A stretch of DNA of 64,000 nt. It comes from Sepiola atlantica (Eukaryota; Mollusca; Cephalopoda; Sepiida; Sepiolidae). The position numbers and the translations under genes were made by a program. Location: the NCBI GenBank assembly GCA_963556195.1, contig CAUVYP010000262.1, positions 1,900,701 to 1,964,700 of the forward strand, given 5' to 3'. Shown piece after piece: positions 10,519-22,386 of this stretch. Numbering within the stretch: the first letter of the stretch is position 1; every line of letters begins with the position of its first letter. Below the pieces are notes generated by a model. The model was not told the origin of the DNA. It did no database searches and saw only the letters and a program-made list of their open reading frames with translations.

Positions 10519-12774
10519 TGCACGGGGATCACTTCTTCAGTCGCCGTCCTTCAACAGTTGCCAGGAGCAAAAGATGTCACGTACATGGTTGCCAATTCAC
10601 CCTGGCTACACTATCTCCGGCCTCCCTTAAACTCTGCACTACCTCTCCATTCCCTGGAGTAAAAATGTAACATTTCTATTAAAAGTACCATATTTGTCTT
10701 CATTATTAATGTTAATAAGGGTGTTTGTTTATTTACTTCTTCATGTCCGTGTATGTTAGATAAAATAACCTAGGTCGATCAGGCCCCTCTGACAGCAGTC
10801 TTTGTTAATGATAATAATGGTGTCTATTTACTTCTTTCACGTTTGTGTATGTTAGATGAAATAACCTAGGTCGATCACCGATTAAATATTTTATATGAAT
10901 ATAATAAATGCTATCAATGGGGAAGAATAATTTTTTCTTTTAAATTCACCGATCGAGACGTTATTTTATATGAATATAAATAATAGTGCTAACTTCCTAT
11001 ACCATTCTACTCAGACTCCGTAATATACCATTAGCGTTGAACTCCAGGCCTTGACTCCTTCCTGAACATCAGGCTCTGACTCCTACCCGAACAATTAGGA
11101 CCTGACTACTTCCTGAAGAGCTGGCTCCGACTCCTTCTTGAACCTCAGGGTGACTCTTTCATATACTGCAAGCTCTGAATCTTTTCTGAACATGTAGGTT
11201 TGACTGTTTTTGCTCAAAACTATACTCCTTCCCCAACATCAGTTTTTTTTTTAAAATCCTGTGCAATGGTGTGTATAATAAACACACCTGCTCTATCTAG
11301 GATATTGAACTCTATTTGATTAAACACTCGTTCTACGTAGGATAATGAGCACTTTTAAAATTAAGGAGGCCAAGAGAGCACTATCACAATCAAGCGCCTA
11401 GAACTTGTTAAATTTCAATGTAAAAAAATGCTGACTGATTTGCTATTCTCTTTTACTGGATAACATTAAAAGCAGTGTTTAATTATTGATAACATTAAAG
11501 GGAAAATGCCAATGTTACCTTACTGTAAAGAATTTACTGTTTTATGTTAACCTTCCACTAACCTTGCTCAGCAACAAATGTCTTAGCTGGGTTATTTAAC
11601 ATATATATATATTAATTTTTTTTCATGTGTTAGAACAATGATGACCGACGACTCTCTTTCCCACACTTCTGATGGTCTTGTGTCTAATTTGTGTTATGAG
11701 TAAATGTGGTATTGTGGTGACTAACATTCTAGTTATAGTAGGATATACATTTTTATTACTTTAGAACACTTTTGAAAGCCTTGTTTTGAATGTAATTTTT
11801 TCAGATTTTCTGCAAGTAAATAATTCAAAGTTTAGTATTTGTTCAGATGTATGCTACAACCCTTAATTGGTAACTGAAGTCGGTACCAGTCTAAGTGTTT
11901 GGTCAACGTCCGTAAAAACTAAAAAGAATGAAAGTTTACAACTTGTTCAATAAAGCAAAAAGCAAATATAAGGTTATGAGTAAATGTGGTATTGTGGTGA
12001 CTGATCATTCTAGTTAAAAGTAGAATAGACCGAATTTACAGAATGCTGCTGTATTTAGGGTAATGAACATTTACAGATTAAGTGTTACACTGTTCTATCT
12101 AACATGTTGAACAGTTGCTGATTTAGTATATATCCATTAGTAAATTACACACATGCTCTCTCTAGGATATTATGCACTGTTAGATTCACCATAAGACATA
12201 CTAAGAGTCACACTATATTTGCTCTATCTAGAGTATTAAATACATCCGCATTCAGCATTTACTCTGTTTTGAGTGTCCTACTGCATTATTGCACACATCT
12301 GTTGCATCTAGGGAACTGATCAGTGTTTTCTACAACATGTATAACATTTAGAAAGTGTCCTAGTGCAGTAAAGATTTATTGCTCCTGAGTTTGTTTCAGA
12401 TTATAAACCTAGGCATGAACAACAAAACAATAGTCAAAAAATGTGCTTAACATATTTATGAAAAATGATTAGTTTATTGCTCAATATATTGAAACACATT
12501 TATTTTAAGTTTGTTCACCACTTTCAAGCAAGAATATAATGAAAAAAAACAAAAACAATTTTATATTTAAATGGGTGATTTTTATTTTAATGTGTCCTTT
12601 GAGAATGTGTAATTGTGTCAAAAGATAAAAACACAAATTTAAAAAAGGAACTGCAGCACTTAATGATATCAATCACAGAAACACATTGTTCAATTGTGAT
12701 GTTTTAGTAATAACACGTTTTTTTAACCGTCCTCATTTTGATTATTTGTAATAAGATTTTTGCTATAGTCTTCA
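10519..12774. other. Duplicated AT-rich segment A (partner 25395-27679), no gene seen
   Basis: Collinear with 25395-27679 with small indels and substitutions. It contains direct repeats of ATAACCTAGGTCGATCA (10765 and 10863), a degenerate array of CTGACTCCTTCCTGAACATC units (about 11030-11250), scattered CTCTATCTAGGATATT repeats (11290-12310) and two copies of TGTGGTATTGTGGTGACT (11706 and 11986). The similarity ends exactly at 12774, where the partner gains a Helitron 5' end. Origin unknown; it could be old Helitron interior. Confidence 0.75.
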
Positions 12775-14054
12775 TTTTATATAAAAGAATATAAAAATAA
12801 ATTTCAAGCTACATTGTCATCATCGAAATCTCCAGTTTGATTGTGTGGTTAATGAAACTAAGTAGGCAAATTCACTTAAATGAAAGATGTAATTGGGAAA
12901 AACAACCAAATTGTCTGAAATGGAAGATGAAATTAGAAAATATATTATTCAATTGAATGAGTACAGTAATCAAAATGATGTGGCTAAAAATGTACATCAT
13001 TAATAATCACTTTTTAAAACTCAAAATATGAAAGTATTGAAATGTTTGTGTTAAGTTCTTATTAGTGACTTGTTATCATCAAGAATCCACCCCAAAGAGT
13101 GTTCTTTCTTTTGTGATTTTGAGGAATAGGTAATTAAAAACATGACAGCTATGACATAGTTAGGATGCAAGCACTTCCGACTATAAACAGAGAAAGGTGA
13201 ATCAATTTCCAATACTTCTACACAATAGTAATTGAGCCAAACTGAATTTGCAACATAAAACTTAGTTCATGGTTAGGTTAGGGTCAGTTTAGGTTAGGGT
13301 AAAAACCAAATTAAAAAAGTTTGGTTAATATTGTGTAGACTGTTCGGTAAAGTTCATTCATATTAGCCTGTAAGGGAAGTGTTCGGTGAAAATTGGAATT
13401 AATGATAAAAGTGCTGACATTTTCTTGGATACCTATTCCTAAAAAATAGTTTTTCTTTTGAAAAAAACACTCCATGGATCACCTGTGCCACCCTCCATGA
13501 AACTGTAAACTAATGTTATTCTTCAGAGACTTGGTACACAATGTTATTGCAGGAACAGAGTCCTTCGTTTGTGATGATCAGTGATCTTTTTTTGTTACTA
13601 ATCATACATCAAACTAAAGTCATGTATTAAAAAGAAATTGTTCATAACGATTACACACACACACACAAAATAACTGAAGCAGTGAGTCCTGTGTTTATAA
13701 GAATAAATGGTGTCTATTAATCCATGCATAAGGTAATGTGTAGTCTGAATTTCTCTTAATTCAAATTGTGGTAAAGCCGGACTCTGATAATCAAATCTGA
13801 AGGAAAGAAAGCATCAAATATATAGAACATAAAGGAATGTATTTAAAAGGTGTTCTGAATTGTGAATAGAAAAGGATAAAATGCAGTTTGTTTAAAAATA
13901 GATAGTTTTGTAGTAAAAGATATAAAATTACAAAGAACAAATGCTGTACTCTATTGAAAAAGGCTGCTTCAATTGAGATTTTCTGGTACTGGGGGGTCTC
14001 AGTCTGTTAAGCAATTCCAAACTGAAACAGAACTAAGATATTGTTTAGTAGTAA
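12775..14054. other. AT-rich unique interval, no gene seen
   Basis: No recognisable coding region. A degenerate telomere-like stretch (GGTTAGGTTAGGGT twice, 13271-13300) and a short AC run near 13659 are the only features. Confidence 0.5.
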
Positions 14055-14480
14055 AATAGCTTGGCCTTTTGGCTAAGATCAAAGTGTAGTATCTGTTCCG
14101 ATGGATACTGCACCCCATAAACTGGTATCGTCTTGGCCTTCGAGGCTTGATTTACACCGGTCTATGGGTCTGTCCTGTGCAGTTCTAGGAGGTCCACCTT
14201 CCCAGGCTTTGCCTCCCCTCTTTGGGGAGGAGTAAGTTTATTGCTTACTGTCTGAGGCGCCCCTACCGGGGGATGCCCAGGCAATTTTTAAACCCCACTT
14301 TCCCGACCCGACCTTGGGTCACATCTTACTTGTGGGAGTAAGATAAAAACCGGTCTTGTGCCTAACTCCTGGAGAGGAGTAAATCAATACTCTAGTGTAA
14401 ATTTGTGTTGACGTTTTCCTTTGTGTAACTTTCTAATAGGAGATGTATTTACTATTGCCCGTTGGGTAAGGTGCCTTACT
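14055..14480 (+). ncRNA. U2 snRNA-headed multi-hairpin RNA (candidate snRNA-derived SINE or U2-like RNA)
   Basis: Positions 14057-14098 match the 5' end of U2 snRNA: GCTTGGCCTTTTGGCTAAGA, then TCAAAGTGTAGTATCTGTTC, including the branch-site-binding GTAGTA at 14086-14091. Relative to typical U2 about three bases are missing near CTTCTCGG. After base 14098 the canonical U2 body is absent. Instead there is a chain of stems: CTGCAC 14108-14113 with GTGCAG 14177-14182, enclosing a 13-bp stem 14114-14126 with 14156-14168; CCTCCCC/GGGGAGG 14212-14230; AGTAAG/CTTACT 14231-14249; CCCC/GGGG 14260-14271; GACCC/GGGTC 14305-14320; CTTACT/AGTAAG 14325-14342; ACTCCT/AGGAGT 14365-14380; GTAAGG/CCTTAC 14466-14479. 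AATTTTTAA at 14283-14291 resembles an Sm site. The U2 head is certain; SINE, pseudogene or functional RNA is inference. Confidence 0.75.
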
Positions 14481-15050
14481 ATATTCACGAGGGAATCTCA
14501 ATGGGACTATACAGTCATTTCACTTCTCACCAAAGTTCCATTGTTTTCATTAAGTTTCAGTGCTAATAGTTTTCAAACATTTAGTTAGAAAGTGAAAATT
14601 ATTATAAAAAAAAGAATGTGCACCAAAAAAGTAAACAATAATATTTTCTCTGATAATGACTGTTTTCCCCTATCTGTCCGGCTGTCTCCCTTGCTTCATC
14701 TGTGTTCATGGTTTGGTTTATATCATGTAGCAGTATTTATATGGGGTTGCATAGTTAATAGAATAATAAATATGCTGTTTATTGAATGTAATATCGACAA
14801 AATAATAGAATAAATAGCAAGCAAATAAAAATACTTGTTCGAAAAAAAATAGTTGAAGAATACATTACCAGAGCCTCGTTAGCCAGGGTTATACAGAGTG
14901 AAACGGGCTATAAGAACTGGTGTAAAGTTACATTCATAACCACCTAAGCATTTACACTGTTTTACCCTGTTACCACCTCCCAGGACGGGGACCAGAGATT
15001 GGATTTTGGGAGGCATGTTTGGATGTTAAGCGACCAAAACCATGTTCTTT
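14481..15050. other. Unique interval, no gene seen
   Basis: AT-rich to about 14870, then mixed sequence with no domain-like frame. It may include the tail of the U2-headed element (A-run at 14603-14612), but no target duplication could be identified by eye. Confidence 0.35.
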
Positions 15051-15270
15051 TAGTCAATTCTCAACTCTGTCATTCATTTGTATGTTATTCTCAACTCTGG
15101 GGGAGCTGTCATTCATTTGTATGTTATTCTCAACTCTGGGGGAGCTGTCATTCATTTGTAAGTCATTCTCAACTCTGGTGGAGGTGTCATTCATTTTCTA
15201 ATTATTCTCAACTCTGGGGGAGGTGTCATTCATTATTTAATTATTCTTAATACTGGGGGAGTTGTCATTT
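15051..15270. repeat. 39-bp tandem repeat, ~5.5 copies
   Basis: Units read TTCTCAACTCTGGGGGAG-CTGTCATTCATTTGTATGTTA. Thirty-nine is a multiple of three, which keeps frames open. The last copies are degenerate and merge into the next array, whose CTCTTGGGGAGTTTG motif resembles this CTCTGGGGGAG motif. Confidence 0.85.
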
Positions 15271-16309
15271 TAGAATTGGTAATTTGTATAAACAAAATGT
15301 AGTTAAAATGAATTTAGAATTCTGAAAATTCTTGGGGAGTTTATTTACGTTTATTTTAGATTCTTACCGATTTAGACTTTAGGTCATTTTGGGAGATAAA
15401 TTGAATTTAGAATTCTGAAAACTCTTGGGGAGTTTCAAATTGGTGACTTACTGAAAAAGAACATGGTGGCAATGAATATTGGAATTTTTATTATGTTCTA
15501 CACATTTCAGTTGTCAATTTTGTTTTGTTTATTCGTTGATTTTAGATTCTTACCGATTTAGACTTTAGGTCAATTTGGAAGTCAAAATTTATTTTGAATT
15601 CTGAACTCTTGGGGAGTTTGAAATTGGTAATTTGTTGAAACAGAATCATGAAAGTAAAAAAAAAAAAAACGGAAATAAGAATATTTGAAACAAAAAACCT
15701 TGTAAAATGTTTGTGTGTTTTTGATTTGGTAGAATAAGACTTTAGGTCAATTTGGGTTTGTAAATGAATTCAGAATTCTTAAAACTCTTGGAGTTTGAAA
15801 TTGATAATTTGCTGAAAAAGAATTTTAAAAAAAAAATTTTAAAAACGGAAATAAGAATATTTGAAACAAAAAACCTTGTAAAATGTGTGATTGTCAGTGA
15901 TAAAAAATGAAATTTTTATAATTTTTTGTATACTCTTGAGTTGTAAATGTGGCTGTTTTTAACAGTGGGATACTCGTTTTTTTTGTTTTTGATTCTGGCG
16001 GAATAAGACTTTAGGTCAATTTGGGTTTGTAAATGAATTCAGAATTCTTAAAACTCTTGGGGAGTTTGAAATTGATAATTTGCTGAAAAAGAATTTTAAA
16101 AGTAATAAAAAACAAAACGGAAATAAGAATATTTGAAACAAAAAACCTTGTAACATGTGTGATTGTCGGTGATAAAAAATGAAATTTTTATAATTTTTTG
16201 TATACTCTTGAAGAGTTGTAAATGTGGCTGTTTTTCACAGCAGAATACTCGTTTTTAGTTTTTGATTTGATGGAATAAGACTTTAGGTCAATTTGGGAGT
16301 CAAAATTTA

Positions 16310-16650
16310 TATTAAAACCAATCTTGTGTCTTTTCTGTATTGTTCACTCCACTCTCCAATTGAACCGATGAATTTCTTTACATAGAATATTTATAACAAT
16401 TACATTTCCTACATTTGGAAAATACTTTAAGTATGGTAGCCCTTAGAGTAAAGGTGGTATTGTGGTCACTGATGAAAAAGTTTTCTGGATAAGAGTAGTA
16501 TTCACAATTTTTCATCATTTCCTTTATCTCTGTGTGACCAAGGATTAAAACGCACACCCGCTCACCTAACTTTGAAATATTCGGTAGAAAAATACTACAA
16601 CTTACAATAACATATTTGAACAAATTAGGCACGAGGAAAACAAAGTTAGA
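16310..16650 (-). repeat. Dispersed ~340-bp sequence, copy 1 (inverted relative to 18250-18570)
   Basis: The reverse complement of this interval matches 18250-18570 with ~75-80% identity by eye. Shared anchors are GTGCCTAATTTG, CACCACAATACCAC and AAATTCATYGGTT. It interrupts the degenerate array. The minus strand has an 84-codon frame at 16378-16632 with no recognisable domain, and the partner copy does not keep it open, so coding is doubtful. Confidence 0.6.
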
Positions 16651-18249
16651 AAATAGATGAGAAAAAAAAGTTTCAAATTGGTAATATGCTGAATGAGAAT
16701 AGAAGTAAAAAAAAAAATGAATATAAGAATGGTTGAAATAAATACATCTTGTTTAATGTGATAGCGATGAATATCGCAATTATTATTGTTTTCTACACTG
16801 TTAATTTTCGATTATGGCAGAATAAAACTTTAGGTGAATTTGGCATTTAAAATGAATTTAGAATTCTGATAACTGTTGGAGAGTTTGAAATGGATAATAT
16901 GCTGAAAAATAATTTTTAAAGTGAAAAAAGAAAATTAACATAATGGTGGGAACAAAATAACTTTGTTAAATGTGGTGATCATGAATATTGGAAGTTTTTT
17001 TGTTTTCCACACTTTTCAGGGGTTGTACAGTTGTCTTCTTTTTTTCATGTTTCTTGTGGAATCAGAATTTAGGTCAATTTTGGAGTCAAAATTAATTTTG
17101 AATTTTGAACTCTTATTGAGTTTGAAATTGGTAATTTGCTGAAACAGAATCATAAAAGTAATAAAATAAAAAAAACATAAGAATGGTTGAAACAAAAAAC
17201 CTTGTTAAATGTGTGATTGTCAGGGACAAAAACTGAAATGTTTGTTTTTTTTACACTCTTGAGTGGTAACTGTGGCTGTTTTTTGACAGCGGAATAAGTT
17301 GGTTTGTTTCTTTTCGATTCTGGCATAATCGGGCTTACGGTCAGTTTGGGAGTCAAAATTTATTTTAAATTCTGAACTCTTGGAGAGTTTGAAATTGATA
17401 ATTTGTCAAAACAGAATCATGAAAGTAAAAAAAAAAACCAAATATATGAATGGTTAAACAAAAAACTTTGTTAAATGTGGTGAAAAAGAATCATAAACGT
17501 AATAAAATAAATAAAAACATAAGAATGGTTGGAACAAAAAACCTTGTTAAATGTGTGATTGTCAGGTACAAAAAGTTAAATTTTAATAGTTTTTGTATAC
17601 CTTTGAAGAGTTGTAAATGTAGCTGTTTTTAGACAGCGGAATATTTGGTTTGTTTATTTTCGATTCTGGCAAAATCAGACTTTAGGTCAATTTGGGAGTC
17701 AAAATTTATTTTGAATTCTGAACTCTTGGTGAGTCTGAAATTGGTTATTCGCCGAAACAGAATCATGAAAGTAAAAAAAAAAAAAAAGAATATATGAATT
17801 GTTGAAACAAAAAACTTTGTTAAATGTGGTGGCGATGAATATCACAATTCTTATTGTTTTCTACACTCTTCAGGAGTCTTGTTTTTCGTTTGTTTTTGAT
17901 TCTGGCGGAAGAAGACTTTAAGTCAATTTGGGAGTTAAAGTGAATTTCGAAATCTGAAAACTCTTGGGGTGTTTGAAAATGATAATTAGCTGAAAAAGAA
18001 TTCTAAAAGAAAAAAAATCAAAATGAACATAAGAATGGTTGGGAAAAAAAACTTTGTTAAATGCGGTGGTGACGAATATTAGGTTTTCTTTTTTCCACAC
18101 TGTTCAGTTGTACAATTTTTTTTCTGGTGTAATCAGACTTTAGGTCGATTTGGGAGTCAAAATAAAATTTGAATTCTGAACTCTTAGGGAGGTTGAAATT
18201 GGTAATTTGCTGAAACAGAATCGTGAAAGTAATAAGATAAAAAACATAA

Positions 18250-18570
18250 GAATTGTTGTGCCTAATTTGATCAACTATATGTAATTGTAAGTTTTTTTTT
18301 GTGCCAATAAATATTTAAACTTGAGGTGAACGGGTGTTGTTATCATTCAAAGCAGAAACTTTTTTTTAAATTGTCAATAATATTCTTAGCTTTTTTTACT
18401 CAGTCACCACAATACCACATTTACTGTAAGGGCTATCATACCTAAAGTATCCTCAAATATAGGACATATTATTGTTATAAATATATTATTTACAGAAATT
18501 CATTGGTTGAAGTAGGGAGTGATGTGAACAATACACAAAAGAGAAACAATTGGTTTTAAATAGCCCCTCC
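18250..18570 (+). repeat. Dispersed ~340-bp sequence, copy 2
   Basis: Inverted partner of 16310-16650. It contains CACCACAATACCACATTTAC at about 18408, the same conserved core (reverse complement) found at 11706, 11986, 26586 and 26866. It may be an old transposon fragment. Confidence 0.6.
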
Positions 18571-19261
18571 CCCCAAAAAAAGATTTGTGAAAAAAGAAGA
18601 AGAAAAAGGTTTTGTGTTTAGACACTCGAGGAGGCGAATATTGTTTTGCTGGATTTATAATTTCAATTTCCAGAGTGATCAGATTTACTTATTAAATTTA
18701 GACTGTTGGGGAGTTTGGAATTATAATTTGCTGAAACAGAATACTATAAGAAATGAAATTAAAAAATAATATTTGAATATGTCTGAAAATGTAAAAAAAA
18801 AATCGAAATTTGTTACTCTTGGGGAGTAAATTCAGAATTTGTATCATTTTTGGAACCTGTACGAATCAGATTTTGTTTTTGCTTTGATACCCTAGAGGTG
18901 TCGGAATGGGTATTTCAACTACCACAGTTATCGGATGTAATTTTGAAATCTGAACTTTTGGGGAATTTAAATTGGTGATATTTTGCTGAAATCGAATACT
19001 GAAATAAATAAAAGTAAAAAAACAGTATCAGAATATGTGTGAAAAAGTTTAAAGAAAGATTTTTTTTAAATGTGTTAATCTTCATGAATAAGAATTATTT
19101 TATAACTTTGGATGAGTTGGAATATGTTTTCTTTATGTATGTAGCGTATTTAAAAATATCAGTAAGCAGTAATATGAAAATGTAGTTCCTATGAAAAAAC
19201 ATATTTCAAATAAGCTTTCCATTTATATTTGTTGATCTCATTTGTCTGTTCAGTTATATTT

Positions 19262-19909
19262 TCAGGTTAATGCCTCAGAGTACACAATGTTTGTGGTTTT
19301 TCCCTCAGGTGCCAGAATGAAGAGATTATCAGGAGTTCCAACTCTTGAAAGACCAACATATAGCTGGCCATGCGAAAAAACAGGGTTTGATAGATTCAGA
19401 CCAACGACTTTCAGTGATTGTCCTTGTGATTTATTAATGGTCATGGCAAAGCTGAGTCGGATCGGAAATTGTAGCCTTTCAAATTCAAATGGCAAGTCAG
19501 TTGGTATTCTTGGTATGAAGCAGTTTACTCCTGCATATTTTCCAGACATAATTGTTGCTTCTACGACATGGTGCATCATACTTTTTATGATGAGTCTCGT
19601 GCCATTGCAGAGTTTTGGTGGATCGAGATTACGAAGCAGTATGATTGGTGCTCCAAGCTTCAGTAACAGAGTATGTGGAGGAGTTCCTGGTGGTTAGAGA
19701 CTGTTAAGAAACTCCGTGGAATAATTCACGGTTTCTTCCTGCGAACAAACAGTATCAACAGAAATATATGACTTGCTTTCTCCGGGTAACATATTCAGAA
19801 GCATGAGATTCATTTCTTTCACAGAGTCATTTGTTGGTGCTAAAATCGCTCGATCACAGAGCCAATTGCTATCAGTGTGCTCGTTATGAATTTCTGGAAA
19901 TATTATATT
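19262..19909 (-). pseudogene. Helitron Pif1-type helicase C-terminal fragment with premature stop (copy 2)
   Basis: The minus strand encodes the last ~215 codons of a Helitron RepHel helicase. It starts around CDRAILAPTND, passes [19 protein letters not shown] and [18 protein letters not shown], then [11 protein letters not shown], and ends at TGA 19262-19264. An in-frame TAA at 19694-19696 breaks it, and upstream (19910 onward) it runs straight into a minisatellite, so Rep and the Walker A region are missing. It differs strongly from the helicase at 62360-63797 (for example [17 protein letters not shown] against TIHKSQGQTLHKVLVYL), so it is another Helitron lineage. The copy at 643-1135 shares the stop. 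Confidence 0.92.
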
Positions 19910-20195
19910 TCTAGGGACCGTTATACTTTAGAAGCACCAACATTCCTCGGGGGACCGTCATACTTTAGAAGCATCAACATTTGTGGGGACCGTTATACTG
20001 TAGAAGCACCAATATTTCTAGGGATCGTTATACTTTAGAAGCACCAACGTTCCTGGGGAGGGACCATTATACTTTAGAAGCACCAATATTTCTAGGGACC
20101 GTTATACTTTAGAAGCATCAACATTCCTGGAGACCATTATACTTTAGAAGCACCAATATTTCTAGGGACCGTTATACTTCAGAAGCCCCTACATT
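19910..20195. repeat. ~35-39-bp minisatellite (GGGACCGTTATACTTTAGAAG), copy 2
   Basis: Nearly identical to 1136-1420, including the unusual 37- and 39-bp units, and again attached to the truncated end of the helicase fragment. Confidence 0.85.
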
Positions 20196-20448
20196 ACTTT
20201 GCAAATCAAGTAGGCCTCCTGAGAACTACTGACATCACTCTTACCGGTTGCCTTCCTATGTTGTTATTGATGCATCCGGACAGAAGTTATGGGACGACCT
20301 GATACAACCGGACACAATTTAGGGCAAGACGGGTACATCCGGCAAGGGATTATGCAGCATGTTTAGGGAGTCAGCATTTTTATAAAGTTATTACATAAAT
20401 ACATTGGATAATTTCCAAATTACTACTGATTAACGTTAAAAAAATTGA
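20196..20448 (-). mobile_element. Helitron 5'-region fragment, copy 2
   Basis: Collinear with 1421-1673. The block at about 20275-20355 reads CCCTTGCCGGATGTACCCG on the minus strand, the motif found twice near the 5' end of each plus-strand Helitron unit. The AT leader at 20408-20448 recurs at 22387-22429. Confidence 0.7.
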
Positions 20449-22146
20449 TATGTATCATGGATATGTATCATGTATCATTTATATGTATCATGTATATGTA
20501 TCATGTATCATGTATATATATCGTGTATCATGTACATGTGTCATGTGTATGTATCATGTATACATATATGTATCATGTATATGTATCATGTATAGGTATA
20601 TATATATATATCATGTATCGTGGATATGTATATGTATCATGTATGATGGATATGTATCATATATCATGTATCATGGATATGTATCATGGATATGTATAAT
20701 GTATCATGGATATGTATCATGTATCATGGATATGTATCATTGATATGTATCATGTATGATAGGTATGTATCATGTATACTGTATCATAGATATGTGTTAT
20801 GTATCATAGATATGAATCATGTAACATGTATATGTATCATGTATATGTATCATGGGTATGTATCAATGATATATATCATAAATGTGTATCATCTATCCTT
20901 GATATGTATCATGTATATGTATCATGGATATGTATCATGTATCATGGATATGTATATGTATCATTGATATATATATGTTTCATGGACATGTATCATGTAT
21001 ATGTATCATGGATATATATATGTTTCATGGATATGTAACATGTGTATGTATCATGTATCATACATATGTATCATGTATCATGTACCATAGATATGTGTTA
21101 TGTATCATAGATATGTTTCATGTATCATGTATCATGGATATGTATCATGGATATGTATATGTATCATGGATATGTATCTTGTATATGTATCATGTATCTT
21201 GGATATGTATGATGGATCATGGATATTTATCATGAATATGTATCATGTATCATATATATGTATCATTTAACATATATCATATATATGTATCATGTATCAT
21301 AGATATGTATTATGGATCATAGATATGTATCATGGATATGTATCATGTATCATATATATTTATCATGTATCATAGATGCGTTATGTACCATAGATATTAT
21401 CATGTATCATGGATATGTATCATGGATATGTATCATGGATATATATCATGGATATGTATCATGTATCTTGGATATATATCATGGATATGTATCATTGATA
21501 TGTATAATGTATCACTGATATGTATATTTATCATTGATATGTATCATGTACCATGGATAGGTATCATAGATATGTATCATGTAGCAAGGATATGTATCAT
21601 GTATCAAGGATATGTATCTTGGATATGTATCATGTATCATAGATATGTATGATGGATACGTATGATAGATATGTATAATGTATCATAGATATGTATCATG
21701 GATATTTATCATGTATCACGGATATGTATCATGGATATGTATCATGTACCATAGATATGTATCATGTATATATATCATTGATATGTATCATGTATCACGG
21801 ATATGTATCATGGATATGTATCATTTGTCATTGATATTTATTATGGATATGTATAATGTATATGTATCATGGATATGTATCATGTATCATGGATATGTAT
21901 CGTGAATATGTATCATGGATATGTATCATGGATATCTATCATGTATCATAGATGTGTATCATATGTATCATGGATATGTATCATGGATATGTATTATGTA
22001 TCATGGATATGTATCATAGATATGTATCATGTATAATAGATACTTATCATGTATCATGGATATGTATCATGTATAAAGGATATGTATCTTGGATATGTAC
22101 CATAGATATGTATTATGTATCATAGATATGTATCATGTATCATAGA
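20449..22146. repeat. GATATGTATCATG satellite, copy 2a
   Basis: Same array as 1674-3204, matching it unit by unit over long stretches. It is followed by a shortened 30-bp array. Confidence 0.92.
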
Positions 22147-22386
22147 TATTCTTCATCATTTTCAAATCCATCATGGTATTCTTCATCATTTTCAATCCCA
22201 TCATAGTATTCTTCATCATTTTCAATCCCATCATGGTATTCTTCATCATTTTCAATCCTCTCATGATATTCTTCATCATTTTCAATCCCTTCATAGTATT
22301 CTTCATCATTTTCAATCCTCTTATAATATTCTTCATCATTTTCAACTCTCTCATGATGTTCTTTCATAATTTTCCATTACCATCAT
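22147..22386. repeat. 30-bp minisatellite, 8 copies (short version)
   Basis: Same 30-bp monomer as 3205-5063 but only eight units. It ends within TTTTCCATTACCATCATGG, where the leader of the next satellite block starts. Confidence 0.92.

Larger units (their letters stand above)
15280..19080. repeat. Degenerate tandem array, ~170-350-bp units (CTTTAGGTCAATTTGGGAG)
   Basis: ACTTTAGGTCAATTTGGG or variants occur near 15379, 15560, 15731, 16001, 16280, 16830, 17060, 17330, 17680, 17910 and 18140. Each is followed by GAATTCTGAACTCTTGGGGA, AATTTGCTGAAACAGAATCA and a poly-A stretch. The array is old: units vary in length and are interrupted. Decayed units with TTGGGGAGTTTG continue to about 19020. 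No gene is present. Confidence 0.85.

Noticed and set aside
13271..13300. Interstitial telomere repeat (TTAGG/TTAGGG)
   Set aside because: Only a few degenerate units, indistinguishable from chance in AT/G-rich DNA.
16378..16632. 84-residue minus-strand open frame
   Set aside because: It lies in a dispersed repeat, and the partner at 18250-18570 does not preserve the frame.
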